Below are positions 17,105 to 25,573 of a DNA stretch of 64,000 bases, in pieces; position 1 is the first letter of the stretch, and each line of letters opens with the position of its first letter. Source of the stretch: Gammaproteobacteria bacterium (GTDB lineage Bacteria; Pseudomonadota; Gammaproteobacteria; Pseudomonadales; Halieaceae); contig JANSYN010000003.1 in assembly GCA_024742415.1 (NCBI GenBank), forward strand, positions 62,001 to 126,000. Reading direction: 5' to 3'. The translations under genes and the position numbers were made by a program. Below the pieces are notes generated by a model. It did no database searches, was not told the DNA's origin, and worked only from the letters and a program-made list of their open reading frames with translations.

Positions 17105-18391
17105 TCACTGTGATACCCAGGCGGCCATGCGCTCAATTGCGTCGGTGACGTTGGGGCAATAACGTTTGACAAACGCCTCGTCGACGGCTTCCTGTGCAGC
17201 CTTTTCCAACGCCAGCGCACCATCGAAGTCAACGATTGCCAGGCGCAGGGATAACTCCTGTGCGGGCCTGCCGAAGCATTCTCCTGGCAGGGTGGCGACG
17301 CCGGTTTCTTCCAACAATCTCTCGCACAGGGTGGCGCCGTCGTTAATGCCGCGCTGCTCAAGCGCGGCACGATGCGCCTCGAACTGCGGGAAAAGATAAA
17401 ACCCGCCCTGGGCGGGCCGTAGCGCTGCCCCAGCCGCACTGAGCGTTGAATAGGCATGCTCGGCGAGCGCTGCGAGTACCTGCCTGCTGTGCAGCAGGTA
17501 GTCCTGCATTTGCGGCGTGTCCTGCAGCGCTGTTACCGCGGCGTACTGGATAGGCGCACTGGTCGAGGTAAAGGTTTCGCTCGCAACAGCGGCCATTGCC
17601 GTGGCAAGCCAGGCAAGGTTTTGTGGAAAGACAAAAAACCCCAGTCGCCAACCGCCGGCGCCACACCACTTACTCAGCCCGTTGCTGATAATCGTGCCTT
17701 CCGGGTAGTAGCGTGCCAGCGACTCATGTTCGCCCGTGTAATGTGTAGCGCTGTAGATTTCATCTGACAGCACCAATACGCGATACCTGCGCAGTACTTT
17801 TACCAGTTCCAGCAATTGCCCATGGTTGTAGCAATGGCCGGTAGGGTTGCTCGGTGAGTTAAGAATCAGCAGGCGCGGGCGTTCAGGATCCCGGCTGCAC
17901 AATTCCTCGAGAGCATCCGGCTCCACCCCCAGCCCGGCTTCCGGACGTGTTCGCAACCAGTGAATATGCCGGCCGATAATGCGCGCCTGCGGTGCATAGG
18001 ACACCCACGAAGGCGAGGGGATGACCAGATCTCCGTAATACACCAGTTGTATCAGGAACATCAGTTCTTTCGTACCCGGGCCGACCAGCACGTTTTCCGG
18101 CAGGTACTCCAGGCCCTCGGTGCGTTTAACCCAGTCGGTGACCGCCGTACGTAAAGCCTCAAGGCCCATAACGCAGAGGTAATCTTTCTGGTGGGCGTTG
18201 TCAGCCAGGCTGTCGCGCACAACGGCGGGTACGGGGAAGGGCGACTGTCCCAGTCCCAGGCGGTAGACCTGCCTGCCTTGCGCGAGCATCTGGCGTGAGC
18301 GTTCATTGATCGCCAATGTGGCGGATTGACCCATGCCCCGAACGTTGAGGTTCAAGTAGACCTCCGGGGCGCGAAATTCCTTCAAGTTCAT
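17105..18391 (-). CDS. Class I/II pyridoxal-phosphate aminotransferase
   Basis: 428 aa from the ATG at 18391; a TTG six codons earlier is an alternative. The PLP fold is shown by LNSPSNPTGHCYNHGQL, LVLSDEIYSATHY and the Schiff-base lysine in SNGLSKWCGAGGWRLGFF. This matches aspartate-type aminotransferases of fold type I. The specific amino donor is not evident. It stands alone, 182 bases upstream of the glycosyltransferase, with a long gene-free region on its 5' side. Confidence 0.85.
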   Translation of the reverse strand: MNLKEFRAPEVYLNLNVRGMGQSATLAINERSRQMLAQGRQVYRLGLGQSPFPVPAVVRDSLADNAHQKDYLCVMGLEALRTAVTDWVKRTEGLEYLPENVLVGPGTKELMFLIQLVYYGDLVIPSPSWVSYAPQARIIGRHIHWLRTRPEAGLGVEPDALEELCSRDPERPRLLILNSPSNPTGHCYNHGQLLELVKVLRRYRVLVLSDEIYSATHYTGEHESLARYYPEGTIISNGLSKWCGAGGWRLGFFVFPQNLAWLATAMAAVASETFTSTSAPIQYAAVTALQDTPQMQDYLLHSRQVLAALAEHAYSTLSAAGAALRPAQGGFYLFPQFEAHRAALEQRGINDGATLCERLLEETGVATLPGECFGRPAQELSLRLAIVDFDGALALEKAAQEAVDEAFVKRYCPNVTDAIERMAAWVSQ

Positions 18392-18568
18392 TAGCGAGCG
18401 CTCGTGCAACGTGTTGTTGTGCGTAAGTAGAACAAACTTTACTGGTCAGGGCGATGGAAACGTCGCTATCGGGATTGTCGGGTATCGGTTGTTCTGCGGG
18501 ATAGGCCAGGCGTTCCCGGCTAACGCTGCTAGCGACCTGCGAATTGCGTCCGCTCGTTAGCCCCCTGA

Positions 18569-18584
18569 TTAAAACCTGTTTTAA
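18569..18584. repeat. Palindrome TTAAAAC-CT-GTTTTAA
   Basis: Perfect 7-bp arms around a 2-base centre, upstream of the aminotransferase gene. Possible operator or hairpin. Confidence 0.6.
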
Positions 18585-18612
18585 AGCCCGCTAAAAAAAC
18601 CTGCAATGTGCG

Positions 18613-18629
18613 GACGTTCTGAGAACGTC
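18613..18629. repeat. Palindrome GACGTTCT-G-AGAACGTC
   Basis: Perfect 8-bp arms around a single central base. As RNA it would fold with a 7-bp stem and a TGA loop; as DNA it would suit a dimeric regulator. No T-run follows, so it is not a typical terminator. Confidence 0.65.
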
Positions 18630-18726
18630 TTACGAATCACAGGCCCCTTGAAGCCGTCAGGCGACGCCACGGAATACGCCTGGTGAAGCCCAGGGTCAAG
18701 GAGGGGCTCACGGGCATGTGATGGGC

Positions 18727-18735
18727 TGTGGATAT
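18727..18735 (-). other. DnaA-box-like motif (one mismatch)
   Basis: TGTGGATAT reads ATATCCACA on the minus strand, one mismatch from the TTWTNCACA consensus. Confidence 0.35.
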
Positions 18736-18760
18736 CCTGGTGTCCAAATCATCTATTTAA

Positions 18761-18776
18761 CATAATATATATTATG
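18761..18776. repeat. Perfect 16-bp AT-rich palindrome
   Basis: CATAATATATATTATG is exactly self-complementary and lies between the two DnaA-box-like motifs. Confidence 0.7.
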
Positions 18777-18782
18777 CGCAGC

Positions 18783-18791
18783 TGTGGATAA
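18783..18791 (-). other. DnaA box (consensus match)
   Basis: TGTGGATAA reads TTATCCACA on the minus strand, an exact match to the DnaA-box consensus, 56 bases from the weaker box and next to the AT-rich palindrome. A replication role is not shown. Confidence 0.45.
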
Positions 18792-19547
18792 ATCCATGAG
18801 TGGGTCAATAGCTTGTCTATACAGTGTTTAGTCGTGCTTTTTGGTTCGAACGCCTCTGCCAAGTGCCTTCACCAGTTAGCGGGTACGAACTTCGCTTCAA
18901 TGGAATATGGTTAGTCCGGTACTGCTCAGCGGCGCGCAAGGACGCGTTGCAGTGTGAGATGCAAGTTGGGTTTGAGGTTTCAAAGCAAGCGATTGTGACT
19001 GTTGCTCAGACGGCCGGCATTTCCCTGGTTGCGCTGTCGCCCCGAAACTACGGTGCTCAAACCGTTGTTGCGGTAGCGATCATTCGCGAATAACGGCATG
19101 GCTGACATTCGCTTGCCGTGATATCGGTAATGGTTTAACCACTTTGTCAGGCTTACCTGTTGGCCTTCGGGGGTGTATGCATAGCGAAGACGTTAGCTAG
19201 TGCGGACAGCCAGCCATGATGACATTCGGTTCGCAGCGTTCGCGGGCAACACAACGGGCGTCATGGCTGCTTTTATTGTGGGCGAGTATTGTGTGCGAGT
19301 ACTGTGCGCGACGACTGTGATCGAAGCAGCTGACTGGCCTCTCCGATGGCGCCTGGCCGAAGCCAAGAGCCCGTATTACCCCTATAAAAAACAATAGGTT
19401 ATGACTACTAAATTATGTGAATTCTACAATAAACTACATTTTGTAGCACGATATCGATGCGCTCGGGCGCGCTTCACCGCTGATGTTATGTTAAATAGAC
19501 AGGGTCCCCTCGTTGCGCCACGCCAGCAATGCTGCCAGGGATCCCCG

Positions 19548-20714
19548 TCAGAGCGCGGCAATCTCCTGCCCCAGCACCTGCAGGAACTTCGCACCCACTG
19601 CCCCATCGATCACCCGGTGATCGCAGGACAGTGTCGCGCTGACGATGGTTGCCACCGCCGGCTTACCGTCCTTGATCACTGCACGCGGTTCGCCCTTGCC
19701 CAGCGCCAGAATCGCGCCCATCGGAGGGTTGATAATGGCGGTGAAATTGCTCACGCCAAACATGCCCAGGTTTGAAACCGTAAAAGAACCGCCACTGATA
19801 TCCTCTTTGGCGAGACTGCCCTGCCGGGTTTTTTCTGCCAGTGTAGCAATCGCCTGCGCTAGCTGCTGGGGTGACATCTCCTGAACAGCACGTACGGTTG
19901 CGGGGTACAGACCCTCGTCTGTGGCGATGGCAACGGAGATATTGGCGTCCCTGAACTGGTGAATATCATCGCCAACGAGATTGACGTTGACGCGCGGTTC
20001 TTTCATCAGCGCTTGCGCCACGCACCATACGATCAGATCATTCACTGACACCTTGGTGTCGCCGCTCTCGTTCAACCGGGAGCGATGGGCAAGCAGCCCA
20101 TCCAGTTCGTAATCCACGCTGAGGTAAAAATGCGGAATCTGCTGCTTGGCTTCGCTCAGCCGCCGCCCAATGGTTTTGCGCGTTGCTGAAAGCGGAATAA
20201 TCTCGACCGCGTCAGCGTCGGCGCCGTCACCACCTGTGGCGGCTGCGCGCACATCCTCTTCGGTGATGCGCCCTCTCCTGCCGGTACCTTCTATGCTGTT
20301 CAGGTCCACGCCAAGTTCCTGCGCCAGTTTGCGCACAGACGGGCTTGAGCGCGTCGCGGCATCAGCAGCGCCGGCAGGTTTGGCAGCAGCGGGTGTGGTT
20401 TCTGGGGTTTTGTCTTTGCTGCCACCGGTGAAGCTGCCGATAAATGCGTCTATGGCAGCGTCATCAACGTCGGGAGCGGCGATAACACCCAGCAGCGCGC
20501 CCACCGGGTGGGCGTCGCCCTCCTGGGCAATGATGCGGCGCAGAACGCCGTCAACAGGCGAATCCCACACGTTGACGATTTTGTCGGACTCCATTTCAAA
20601 GACTTCATCGCCCTTGGCGACTACGTCGCCTTCCTGTTTGTTCCAGGTGTTGATGGTGCCTTCGACCATCTCGATGCCCCACTTGGGCACCGCTATCGGA
20701 TAAATTTGACTCAT
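19548..20714 (-). CDS. Dihydrolipoamide acyltransferase (E2) of a 2-oxoacid/acetoin dehydrogenase complex
   Basis: 388 aa with the full E2 plan: an N-terminal lipoyl domain with the lipoylated Lys45 in EMESDKIVN, an Ala/Pro linker, a peripheral-subunit-binding domain (SPSVRKLAQELGVD, then GTGRRGRITEEDV), and a CoA acyltransferase domain ending with LSCDHRVIDGAVGAKFL, which holds the catalytic His and Asp. It transfers the acyl group from E1 to CoA. The PKWGIEM start of the lipoyl domain resembles acetoin-dehydrogenase-type E2. It is the last gene of the E1alpha-E1beta-E2 operon, 3 bases after E1beta; no E3 gene follows. Confidence 0.92.
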   Translation of the reverse strand: MSQIYPIAVPKWGIEMVEGTINTWNKQEGDVVAKGDEVFEMESDKIVNVWDSPVDGVLRRIIAQEGDAHPVGALLGVIAAPDVDDAAIDAFIGSFTGGSKDKTPETTPAAAKPAGAADAATRSSPSVRKLAQELGVDLNSIEGTGRRGRITEEDVRAAATGGDGADADAVEIIPLSATRKTIGRRLSEAKQQIPHFYLSVDYELDGLLAHRSRLNESGDTKVSVNDLIVWCVAQALMKEPRVNVNLVGDDIHQFRDANISVAIATDEGLYPATVRAVQEMSPQQLAQAIATLAEKTRQGSLAKEDISGGSFTVSNLGMFGVSNFTAIINPPMGAILALGKGEPRAVIKDGKPAVATIVSATLSCDHRVIDGAVGAKFLQVLGQEIAAL

Positions 20715-20717
20715 GAC

Positions 20718-21731
20718 TTAGCGGCTCTGGGCCATTAACTCCTTGATGGTGGTTTGTATTTTTTCAACGCTGGGAATGTACGCCGCTTCCAGTTCGGGTG
20801 AGAACGGTGTTGGGCTGTGCGGCGCGCACACCTGTTTTACAGGCGCCTTCAAGGCGTGAAATGCTTTGTCGGCTGCCAGCGCCGCAACGTCTGCGGTGAG
20901 GCCACAACGCGGCGGAGATTCGTCAACTACGATAAGGCGACCGGTAGCCTCGACGCTTTCCAGAATGGCGGCCTCGTCCAGCGGCGAACTTGTGCGTGGA
21001 TCTATCAAATCGCAACTGATGCCTTCGGCCTCCAGTGCATCAATTGCAGCGGCAGCCCGGTTGACCATCTGGCCGAAGGCGACCACGGTAACGTCGTCAC
21101 CCTCACGAACGAAGGCGGCCTCGCCAAACGGGATCGTGTACATTTCGTCGGGCACCTCGCAGGCTTCCTGATACAGTGCCTTGGGCTCAAAAAACAGTAC
21201 CGGATCATCATCCCTGATCGCCTGCAGCAGCAGCCCCTTGGCGTCATACGCGTTGGAGGGGATGACCACTTTCAAGCCGGGAAAAGACGTCATGACCTGG
21301 TACATGGACTGACTGTGCTGGCCTGCCGCAGAAAAGCCGCCGCCCGAGGCAAAGCGAATCACCGCAGGACATTTGCTCTTGCCGCCAAACATATAGCGGA
21401 ACTTGCCCATCTGATTGACGATCTGGTCCATGCAGACTCCGATAAAATCCGCAAACATGATTTCTGCCACGGGCCGCATACCGACCAGCGCAGCACCGGC
21501 GGCAGCGCCGACAATCGCTGATTCTGAAATCGGTGTATCAATACAGCGGTCTGGACCAAAGGTCTTGTACAGGCCAGAGGTGACGCCAAAGACGCCACCC
21601 ACAGAGCCGACCTCACCCTGGCTGCCGTTGCAGCCGGCGACATCTTCGCCGATCACGAATACCGATTCGTCCGCCGCCATCGCCTGGTGCAGGGCTTCGT
21701 TGATCGCATCGCGCATTGTTTTTTCTGACAT
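20718..21731 (-). CDS. 2-oxoacid/acetoin dehydrogenase E1 component, beta subunit
   Basis: 337 aa transketolase-like subunit. MRDAINEALHQAMAADESVFVIGEDV and a central GGFSAAGQHSQSMY with the catalytic His mark it as E1beta, which forms an alpha2beta2 thiamine-diphosphate enzyme with the upstream gene. ATG at 21731, 11 bases after the E1alpha stop. Whether the complex acts on acetoin, pyruvate or a branched 2-oxoacid cannot be fixed from sequence; acetoin-type is most likely because of the E2 lipoyl domain and gene order. Confidence 0.92.
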   Translation of the reverse strand: MSEKTMRDAINEALHQAMAADESVFVIGEDVAGCNGSQGEVGSVGGVFGVTSGLYKTFGPDRCIDTPISESAIVGAAAGAALVGMRPVAEIMFADFIGVCMDQIVNQMGKFRYMFGGKSKCPAVIRFASGGGFSAAGQHSQSMYQVMTSFPGLKVVIPSNAYDAKGLLLQAIRDDDPVLFFEPKALYQEACEVPDEMYTIPFGEAAFVREGDDVTVVAFGQMVNRAAAAIDALEAEGISCDLIDPRTSSPLDEAAILESVEATGRLIVVDESPPRCGLTADVAALAADKAFHALKAPVKQVCAPHSPTPFSPELEAAYIPSVEKIQTTIKELMAQSR

Positions 21732-21742
21732 GATCGTGCCTC

Positions 21743-22729
21743 CTAAGCGCTGGCCTGGCCGGAATAATTGATGTAAACGTCTTCGGTGACCTGTTCGGGT
21801 GTGGGTCGTGCGGCCGCCTTGGCGGCACTGACGGACTCTTCGATCAGCGTCATGACTTCTGCATCGATAGCGTCCAGTTCTTCCATACTCAGTTCACCGC
21901 TCGCTTGCATGGTTGTGCGGAAGTTTTTCAGGCAGCAGGAGTTTTCGCGCAGGTCATCGAGTTCACCCTCGGCGCGGTAGGTTTGCGGGTCGCCTACAAA
22001 GTGGCCATGGAAGCGCCCGGTTTCGGCAAATACCCCGGCGGGGCCATTGCCGGCACGCGCATGCTCTATGGCTTTGCCCGCTGCCTCATAGACTGAAAAG
22101 AAGTCTGCGCCGTCGGCGACAAACACGGGAAAGCCAAAACCCTCTGTGCGCGCCTTGAGGTCGTCGCACCCTACTGCATAGCTGATGTTGGTGTGTTCCG
22201 AGTAGTAGTTGTTTTCAATCACAAACACGGCAGGCACCTTGAGCACCACTGCAAGGTTCATCGCTTCAAAGCAGGTACCCTGGTTAACAGAACCATCACC
22301 TGAAAATGACACGGCAACGCGGCCGTTCTTGCGAATGCGCGCGGCCAGCGCGGCACCGACGGAAATGGGCGGCCCACCGGCGACAATGCCATTGGCGCCA
22401 AGAATACCCTTTTCCATATCGGCGACATGCATCGAGCCGCCCTTGCCTTTGCACAGGCCCTCAGAAGAGCCAAACAGCTCTTTCATCATGCCGATCACGT
22501 CAGCACCCTTGGCGATGCAGTGCCCATGGCCACGGTGGGTAGATATGATCGTGTCGTCATTGTCCAGATGCTCGCAGACGCCCACCGCGTTGGCTTCTTG
22601 GCCGGTGTAAAGGTGAGTAAAACCCGCTATCTGGCCGTTCATGATCTCTGCGTGTGCCCGTTCTTCAAACTCACGAATGGTTTTCATCTGGCGGTAGGCG
22701 CGCAGCAGTTTTTCTTTCGGTAAGCTCAC
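21743..22729 (-). CDS. 2-oxoacid/acetoin dehydrogenase E1 component, alpha subunit
   Basis: 328 aa. The thiamine-diphosphate motif runs from GDG (144-146) to NN (173-174), and HLYTGQEA (39-46) and GKGGSMHV (96-102) are typical of E1alpha. The start is a GTG at 22729 with AGGAG 9 bases upstream; a later ATG at codon 15 would lose conserved helix residues. It decarboxylates the 2-oxoacid or cleaves acetoin together with E1beta. First gene of the operon; a 12-bp palindrome and a 13-bp tandem repeat lie in its upstream region. Confidence 0.92.
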   Translation of the reverse strand: MSLPKEKLLRAYRQMKTIREFEERAHAEIMNGQIAGFTHLYTGQEANAVGVCEHLDNDDTIISTHRGHGHCIAKGADVIGMMKELFGSSEGLCKGKGGSMHVADMEKGILGANGIVAGGPPISVGAALAARIRKNGRVAVSFSGDGSVNQGTCFEAMNLAVVLKVPAVFVIENNYYSEHTNISYAVGCDDLKARTEGFGFPVFVADGADFFSVYEAAGKAIEHARAGNGPAGVFAETGRFHGHFVGDPQTYRAEGELDDLRENSCCLKNFRTTMQASGELSMEELDAIDAEVMTLIEESVSAAKAAARPTPEQVTEDVYINYSGQASA

Positions 22730-22757
22730 GTGGTTACTCCTGATTCAGTGACTGCAG

Positions 22758-22769
22758 GCAGGTACCTGC
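22758..22769. promoter_or_regulatory. Candidate operator: perfect 12-bp palindrome
   Basis: GCAGGTACCTGC is exactly self-complementary and ends about 30 bases upstream of the E1alpha GTG, a position suited to repression of the dehydrogenase operon. No cognate regulator gene is adjacent. Confidence 0.3.
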
Positions 22770-23193
22770 AGATCGGTAATGCCAGGCACGGCTGACTGTT
22801 GTTATTGGCCCCTTGGGCGACGCAGCAGCCCATCGCTGCCCTACGGCGCAGACGCCTGGGAGGCGCGCACAGGCACGCGTCGACGTGCGTATTATTCCGG
22901 TGAATATAGGGGAACTGGCGCAAAAAAACAAACAGGATTGCATGTTTTTTCTGATGAGCGCTGAGCGCGCTGGTCTGCCCTGGTGCGCAGGACGCACGCG
23001 TAGGCTCCCAGGCACAACTGCTGCGCCACGGTCGTAGCACCCGGCGCGTGGGAGTGCGACAGCAGTTGTGCTCACGCCCGGTGTTGTCGGCAATGCGCCA
23101 CAGCGATTACCCCTGCCCGCCGTTGCTTGCAAGGACATCATTGCTAACGCGGTGCTTCCTGCCTGCGTGGCGAGGGCTATCGAATAGCGTACT

Positions 23194-23271
23194 CGCGCAG
23201 CGTATCCGCGCAGCGTATCCGCGCGGCGTATCCGCGCGGCGTATCCGCGCGGCGTATCCGCGCAGCGTCCT
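23194..23271. repeat. Six-copy 13-bp tandem repeat
   Basis: Units of CGCGC(A/G)GCGTATC repeat six times head to tail: copies 1 and 2 have A, copies 3-5 have G at the sixth base, and copy 6 has A but a changed end; a degenerate seventh begins at 23272. The 13-base period keeps no reading frame, so the array is non-coding. It lies just past the sulfotransferase stop codon, about 460 bases upstream of the E1alpha start. Confidence 0.95.
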
Positions 23272-23294
23272 CGCGCGCCGGTGGTGGGAACGGC

Positions 23295-24473
23295 TCACTC
23301 GGAGATAGGCCAACGACCGTCGCCGGTGTAAAAGGCAAAGCGCTCTGCGATCAGTTCGCGAGTCAGCCCATATTCGGCCAGGTCGTACTCGTGCTTGCCG
23401 TGCTTGCCCTTGGGATTGGCGTCAATGTGTGCCTGTAGCACTGCCCTGGCGTCGGCTGACAGAGGCAGCTCAAACGACTGGTAGACGCGCTCGACCACGC
23501 CCATCGGGTTCTCGACAAACTCTGCCTGTGAGCAGTCCACGAACAGCTCCTGCGGATAGCGGGCGCGCATGTCGAGGCCGCGTTCCAGCGACAGTGCATA
23601 CCACTCCATCACAGCGCGTCCGATCTCGCCGGCATCGATGTGGCTGTAGTCGCCGGCGTACATGTGCATCACCACCTTGTTCATGCTGTTGATAGACGGG
23701 ATGACTTTTTGCGGATCACGATGGCACCAGATGAAGCGCGCATCGGGGAAGACCTCGAGAATCGCGTCGATGCCCCACATGTGGGCCGGTGCCTTGAGCA
23801 TCCACTGCTCGCCAGGGTTGCGCCAGTTCAGCATTTGCATTTGTTGCTTCTGGTAGGCGTACATGGGCCGCAGGTCTTGCTGCAGGATCCAGCTTCGATA
23901 CGGTTCGAGCATGATCTCAAAGCCCAGCTGCACGCCGGTAAAGGCATAGGCGTGCAGCAACACGCATTCCTCGGGTGTGTCTGCATCAACGAAGTGGATT
24001 TTGGCGAAATCCGAGTTACGCGTCTCTTCCAGTGCCTTGACCAGGTAAGGGTAACGTGGGTCCTCCTGTCCTGGCTCGCAGCCAGGCCATGGATCCGGGA
24101 ACTGGACTTCCCATTGCAGCAGGCCGCGATTCTCAGGGGCTGCCACCAGCAGGTTGAGCAGCGCTGAGGTACCGGAGCGTGGCAAGCCTGTGACGAAAAT
24201 GGGCGCGGTGATTTTTTGTTCGTGAATGGCCGGGATCGTCTTGAAGGCGTTTTCACACTTCAGGCGCGTCGCCAGTTGCATAACCACTCGGTCGCGGCAA
24301 CGCTTGCGACCCTCCGGATCGCGAATGTGGTTGTCATAGGTTTGCAGAAGGGTTTCAAGGCCTTCCCGAAATGGCAGTTTGCCAAAGTCATCAAAACCCG
24401 TTTGTCCGACCGCTTCGGCTATCAGTTCGTCTGCATCGTAGTTGACTGTAGTGTTTATCGCCTCTTCGCTCAT
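23295..24473 (-). CDS. PAPS-dependent sulfotransferase family protein
   Basis: 392 aa from the ATG at 24473, which overlaps the stop of the upstream DUF1214 gene as ATGA; a longer frame upstream has no support. The 5'-phosphosulfate loop is TGLPRSGTSALL (95-106) and the 3'-phosphate-binding segment is WCHRDPQKVIPSINSMN. It moves sulfate from PAPS to a hydroxyl on a small molecule or glycan; marine gammaproteobacteria carry many such genes with unknown acceptors. The sat-cysC pair at 46.6-48.4 kb could supply PAPS. Last gene of the 21-kb minus-strand island. Confidence 0.88.
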   Translation of the reverse strand: MSEEAINTTVNYDADELIAEAVGQTGFDDFGKLPFREGLETLLQTYDNHIRDPEGRKRCRDRVVMQLATRLKCENAFKTIPAIHEQKITAPIFVTGLPRSGTSALLNLLVAAPENRGLLQWEVQFPDPWPGCEPGQEDPRYPYLVKALEETRNSDFAKIHFVDADTPEECVLLHAYAFTGVQLGFEIMLEPYRSWILQQDLRPMYAYQKQQMQMLNWRNPGEQWMLKAPAHMWGIDAILEVFPDARFIWCHRDPQKVIPSINSMNKVVMHMYAGDYSHIDAGEIGRAVMEWYALSLERGLDMRARYPQELFVDCSQAEFVENPMGVVERVYQSFELPLSADARAVLQAHIDANPKGKHGKHEYDLAEYGLTRELIAERFAFYTGDGRWPISE

Positions 24474-25573
24474 TTCAACTCCGACAGTTTGGCGACACGG
24501 GTGTTCAGGGTGGGATGCTCCTGTGCACCAATCCAGCGCCAGCACATCGTGCCGAGGCTGTGGCCGGCCGTTTCAATCCAGTTCGGCACGCCAGGGTCAG
24601 TGTGCGACACCACCACGCGCACGCTGCCGTCCTGCTCGTAATGCGCCGTGTGCTTGTTGACGTGAATGGTGTGGTGGCGGTAGTCAAGGGATTCCATCCA
24701 CCAGTTGTCCAACTGGAAGTTCCAGGTCTGGCACTCGGGAATGGTGGGTGCTTCGATGATGAACACCTCGTCTTCCGCAAGCTGCCAGGCGCTGTGAAAA
24801 TAGAAGATATTGGGGTCGCCGCCAATAGCCTGGCAGTAGGCCTGGTCAGCGGGCGGCAGTTCGTTCAGTGTGGGCAGGAAGCTCTCGGCCCAATCCTCAA
24901 ACATTTTTGCCGAGCCTTGCATAAACATCGCCGCGCCCTGCAGGCCGCGTTCAAGTTTTTCTGCTGACAAGGGCTCCGGCCGGTCATCGCCCGCACCGAT
25001 ACGCTCGATCTTGATCTCGGCGCGTTTTTCGTTGACCCGATCCTGGAAGGTCTGGCGAACGGTGATAGAGTTCGTGCCATTGCCCATAGGCAACCAGTTT
25101 CCAGGCTGCTCTTCGCGGCTGATAATAATGTCGATTTCACCGTTGGGGCCGATCTCCATCTGGCGATGGTCAATATGCCCGGTGACCTCCATGGTGCCAT
25201 CAACGGCATACTTGTTGATGATGGAACTAATGCCCAGGTAATTGACGGTGCCGCGCGTGCCGGTAATGCGATAGTTGTACTTAGGATTGATCGGCGCGCT
25301 CTCGTAGCGGTTGTCTGGATTATCTGCGCCGAGCTTGATCGTTTCGTGCGCGCCGCAGCGCAACTGCGGGAACATGGGGTCGCGAAATTCAAGGAAGCTT
25401 TCCAGCCCCCCGCGCAGCAGGCGCGTCAGGTAGCGATAGCCCTCAGCCTGGTTGAAAGGATCCTTGGGCGCCTTCTCCGATTGAATAATCTTACCGGCTT
25501 CTTTAAGGGCGTCGCAAAACTGCTCCCAGGTGGTGCCATCGACCACGCGTTTCTCGGCATCGGACATAGACAT
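24470..25573 (-). CDS. DUF1214 domain-containing protein
   Basis: 367 aa from the ATG at 25573 (an ATG two codons later is equally possible). No signal peptide or membrane segment. The C-terminal half holds a DUF1214-like beta-rich domain (FYFHSAWQLAEDEVFIIEAP, then WNFQLDNWWMESLDYR), a fold of unknown function. Its 4-base overlap with the sulfotransferase start suggests the products act together, perhaps on the same metabolite. A family role in substrate binding is often supposed but not shown. Confidence 0.8.
   Translation of the reverse strand: MSMSDAEKRVVDGTTWEQFCDALKEAGKIIQSEKAPKDPFNQAEGYRYLTRLLRGGLESFLEFRDPMFPQLRCGAHETIKLGADNPDNRYESAPINPKYNYRITGTRGTVNYLGISSIINKYAVDGTMEVTGHIDHRQMEIGPNGEIDIIISREEQPGNWLPMGNGTNSITVRQTFQDRVNEKRAEIKIERIGAGDDRPEPLSAEKLERGLQGAAMFMQGSAKMFEDWAESFLPTLNELPPADQAYCQAIGGDPNIFYFHSAWQLAEDEVFIIEAPTIPECQTWNFQLDNWWMESLDYRHHTIHVNKHTAHYEQDGSVRVVVSHTDPGVPNWIETAGHSLGTMCWRWIGAQEHPTLNTRVAKLSELK

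Larger units (their letters stand above)
18392..19547. other. 1.16-kb region without a convincing gene
   Basis: Only short, low-quality open frames occur here (the longest about 90 codons with no ribosome-binding site). The left half carries three palindromes (18569-18584, 18613-18629, 18761-18776) and two DnaA-box-like motifs flanking an AT-rich patch; the right half has a TGACATTCG repeat (19103-19111 and 19220-19228) and a small hairpin CTACA-TTT-TGTAG at 19434-19446. Composition is more AT-rich in places than the flanking genes. Confidence 0.6.
22730..23294. other. 565-base region upstream of the E1alpha gene
   Basis: No convincing gene: a frame of 135 codons on the minus strand has no domain-like sequence or ribosome-binding site. 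The region holds the perfect palindrome at 22758-22769 and the 13-bp tandem repeat at 23194-23271, and must contain the promoter of the dehydrogenase operon and the 3' end of the sulfotransferase transcript. Confidence 0.6.

Noticed and set aside
18727-18791. Chromosomal replication origin (oriC)
   Set aside because: Only one exact DnaA box and one weak one, and none of dnaA, dnaN, mnmG or a rep gene is nearby.
18841-18860. tRNA-like T-arm sequence GGTTCGAACGCC
   Set aside because: No acceptor stem, D-arm or anticodon arm can be built around it.
18824-19093. 89-codon plus-strand frame in the gene-free stretch
   Set aside because: GTG start without ribosome-binding site, no recognisable domain, and composition like non-coding DNA.
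22734-23141. 135-codon minus-strand frame upstream of E1alpha
   Set aside because: No ribosome-binding site or domain; it lies across promoter and repeat DNA.
23194-23271. CRISPR array
   Set aside because: The 13-bp units are directly adjacent with no spacers, and no cas genes are present.
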